A stretch of DNA of 64,000 nt, from contig PERL01000015.1 in the NCBI GenBank assembly GCA_002928735.1, positions 1 to 64,000 on the forward strand. Direction: 5' to 3'. Positions 62,482 through 64,000 of this stretch are shown in pieces (position 1 is the stretch's first letter; each line of letters opens with the position of its first letter). This DNA is from Hyphomicrobium sp. GTDB lineage: Bacteria; Pseudomonadota; Alphaproteobacteria; Rhizobiales; Hyphomicrobiaceae. The translations under genes and the position numbers were made by a program. The notes below the pieces were generated by a model, which searched no databases, was not told the origin of the DNA, and saw only the letters and a list, made by a program, of their open reading frames with translations.

Positions 62482-62755
62482 GTGACCCTCCCCAACCAGC
62501 AGACAGATTCAACCCGTCCGCTCCTTACCTTAGGGGTGTGGGGATTGCTCCTTGACCTTAGGGGCAGGTGGACGAACGGAGAGGGGGGCTTATGAGGCCA
62601 GTGCCCCCCCTACGCAAGAAAAAAATGACCCCTGGGGCAAAAAATATTGCAGGTGCGTTTCACGTGCCCTTAACGCGGTTCTGCAAGGGGTTAGCTGTGT
62701 ATTGCAGTGCAGACTTCGGTGTCTGCGGTGCAGAATTTTTTGCTCATTTTTAATG
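62482..62755. other. Upstream region of the AdoMetDC-like gene
   Basis: This gap and the adjacent array separate the AdoMetDC-like gene from the AsmA-type gene (460 bases in total). It should contain the promoter of the former. CCTTAGGGG occurs twice (62528 and 62558 regions) in direct orientation. No gene is convincing here. Confidence 0.35.
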
Positions 62756-62939
62756 GCGCCTTCCGACGCCCTTGTGACCAACACTTGGCAAGCCAGTGTT
62801 GGGTCATATTTTGTGCCGAACACTCGCCAAGCCGGTGTTCGGTCATATTTGATGCCGAACACTCGGCAAGCCGGTGTTCGGTCATATTTGATGCCGAACA
62901 CTCGGCAAGCCGGTGTTCGGTGAACCGGCCGGAAGGCGC
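62756..62939. repeat. Hairpin array with perfect inverted ends, four units
   Basis: Four hairpins lie at 62778-62802, 62816-62842, 62855-62881 and 62894-62920, the last three at a 39-base period with linker TCATATTTGATG or a close form. The set is framed by GCGCCTTCCG (62756-62765) and CGGAAGGCGC (62930-62939), perfect inverted ends. Unit 1 has CCAACAC/GTGTTGG arms; units 2-4 have CCGAACAC/GTGTTCGG arms. The inner stem changes from C-G to T-A in unit 1. A two-unit relative is at 38268-38378. It lies just behind the AsmA-type gene. Confidence 0.88.
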
Positions 62940-62941
62940 GG

Positions 62942-64000
62942 CTATTGTGCCCCGCCGCCGCCGAAGAGGCCGCGAAGGACTTCCTTGGCGTCCTTGCCCT
63001 TGAACTGCTTGCCGATCTCCTTGATCGCTTCGACCGCTTTGTCGGGGTCCTTCAAGATGCCACCGAGATCGGGCGCGAATTTCGGCTTCTCCCACGGGCC
63101 TTGGACCTTGAGCGGGACTTCGAGGCCGCCGATGTCGATGGCGCCGCCTTGGCCGCGCGCGTCGGCGACGATCTTGGGTTTCAGCGTGTAGTCGATCGTG
63201 CGTTCGCCGAGTTTGACCGCGCCGGCGCCGGTGACGCGAATCAATGGACCGACCAGCTTGAGATCGGAATTGCGGGCGACGCCGTTGTTGATCGCCCAGC
63301 TCGAGGACATTTCGCTGAAGTCGGTCTTCTCCGTCGGTGAACTTGAGAGGCCGCCGAGTTTGCCTTGGCCGACGTTGCGCAGGAGGCCCGGAATATTGAT
63401 GCCGACGATCGCGCCGTCGGCGATTGCGATATCCGCGCTACCGCCCAGCGAGTTCATAATGGCCGCTTGGTTCTTGCCCTGGCCGGTGACGCCGGCGGTG
63501 ATCTTGGCTTTGCCAGAGAGCCAGTCGAGGTCGGCGGCATCTTTCAGGAGCGGCAGGCCTTGGACGCCGTCGAGGGCGATGTTGGTGGTGATGCGCGGGT
63601 TGGCGAGGTCGGAGGCGTCAATGGCGACGAGACCTTTGCCGCGGCCGCCATAGAGCTGCACGTCGGTGAATTCGGCTTTCAGCACGCCTGCCTTCAGGCT
63701 GGCCGCGATGAGCGACTGGCCGATCTTGATTTCTTTGTAGAGCAGGCGGCCGACACTAACGCGGGCGTCGGCATCGATGAGGTTAAGGGCGGTGAAGTTA
63801 TATGGCTCCTGGCTCCAGCCGGACCTTTGGGCGAAGCCGCGCACCTGCGTGCCAGGGGTGGGCGGGTTTTCTTTGAGAAGGTCTTCGATCGACTGTGGTG
63901 TTTCCGGGGTGGCCGGCTTTGCAGCGGGCGCGGGGGCGGTCGCTGGGATGGATTGGCCGGTGGGCGTCAGGCCGAGGATGGCATTGAGGTCGAGTTCGGC
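62942..64000 (-). CDS. AsmA-family envelope protein, C-terminal part (runs off window)
   Basis: The open frame enters from the right window edge and ends at TAG 62942, so only the last 352 or so residues are seen. The early part is a Pro/Ala-rich linker (ATAPAPAAKPATPETPQSIE). Then comes the AsmA C-terminal domain: VSVGRLLYKEIKIGQS, LKAEFTDVQLYGGRGKG, ITAGVTGQGKNQAAIMNSLG, ADGAIVGINIPGLLRN and a closing LGERTIDYTLKPK, VPLKVQGPWEKPKFAPD. AsmA-type proteins are anchored in the inner membrane and help outer-membrane lipid or protein assembly. The missing N-terminus should hold the membrane anchor. Confidence 0.85.
   Translation of the reverse strand, partial: AELDLNAILGLTPTGQSIPATAPAPAAKPATPETPQSIEDLLKENPPTPGTQVRGFAQRSGWSQEPYNFTALNLIDADARVSVGRLLYKEIKIGQSLIAASLKAGVLKAEFTDVQLYGGRGKGLVAIDASDLANPRITTNIALDGVQGLPLLKDAADLDWLSGKAKITAGVTGQGKNQAAIMNSLGGSADIAIADGAIVGINIPGLLRNVGQGKLGGLSSSPTEKTDFSEMSSSWAINNGVARNSDLKLVGPLIRVTGAGAVKLGERTIDYTLKPKIVADARGQGGAIDIGGLEVPLKVQGPWEKPKFAPDLGGILKDPDKAVEAIKEIGKQFKGKDAKEVLRGLFGGGGAQ

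Noticed and set aside
62778-62920. Regular repeats resembling a short CRISPR array
   Set aside because: The units are palindromic, linkers are only about 12 bases and almost identical, and no cas gene is near.

Overview
The window comes from a high-GC alphaproteobacterium, most likely a methylotrophic member of Hyphomicrobiales (Hyphomicrobium or a close relative). The evidence is a GcrA cell-cycle regulator, a membrane-anchored cytochrome c next to kdsB-pheA, a doubled YejA binding protein, and above all a complete N-methylglutamate (NMG) pathway for methylamine. No rRNA, tRNA, phage, transposase or CRISPR array was recognised.

Layout. 0-2.2 kb: a NarL-type two-component pair. 2.3-17.8 kb: a type II secretion system in two blocks, gspEFHIJ (minus) diverging from gspL, gspM and a GspC/N-like gene (plus), then gspD, gspK, a prepilin peptidase and gspG (plus). 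A minus-strand copper pair, a Tat-exported multicopper oxidase and a SCO1-cytochrome c fusion, lies between the blocks. 17.8-22.1 kb: an ABC-F ATPase, an SDR, pheA and kdsB (minus). 22.3-31 kb: a membrane cytochrome c and a Yej-type peptide ABC transporter with two binding proteins. 31-38.3 kb: ubiB, a DUF2147 protein, gcrA, argD-argF and hslO. 38.3-52.5 kb: the NMG island. 52.6-64 kb: a cyclopropane-fatty-acid synthase-like enzyme, a GMC oxidoreductase, a GlcG/HbpS protein, TRAP permeases, an Mrp-type Fe-S carrier with a C-terminal DUF971 domain, two small envelope proteins, an AdoMet-decarboxylase-like protein without catalytic residues, and an AsmA-type protein that runs off the window.

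The NMG island works as a unit. GmaS joins methylamine to glutamate, MgsABC converts gamma-glutamylmethylamide to N-methylglutamate, and MgdABCD oxidises that back to glutamate while releasing the one-carbon unit. An XRE-cupin regulator is translationally coupled to the end of the mgd operon. Diverging from mgdA is an operon of three tiny membrane proteins and an ethanolamine-permease-like APC transporter, followed by two unknown membrane proteins and then mgsABC. I suggest the three small proteins and the permease form an undescribed multi-subunit uptake system for methylamine or a related amine. A 15-bp perfect palindrome sits between the two divergent operons.

Non-coding points of note: a family of bulged hairpins (seven copies at three places) with compensatory base changes, two of the arrays framed by the same 10-bp inverted ends; an intrinsic terminator just upstream of argD; four GANTC sites within about 150 bp between gcrA and argD; and a terminator that contains the mgsC stop codon.
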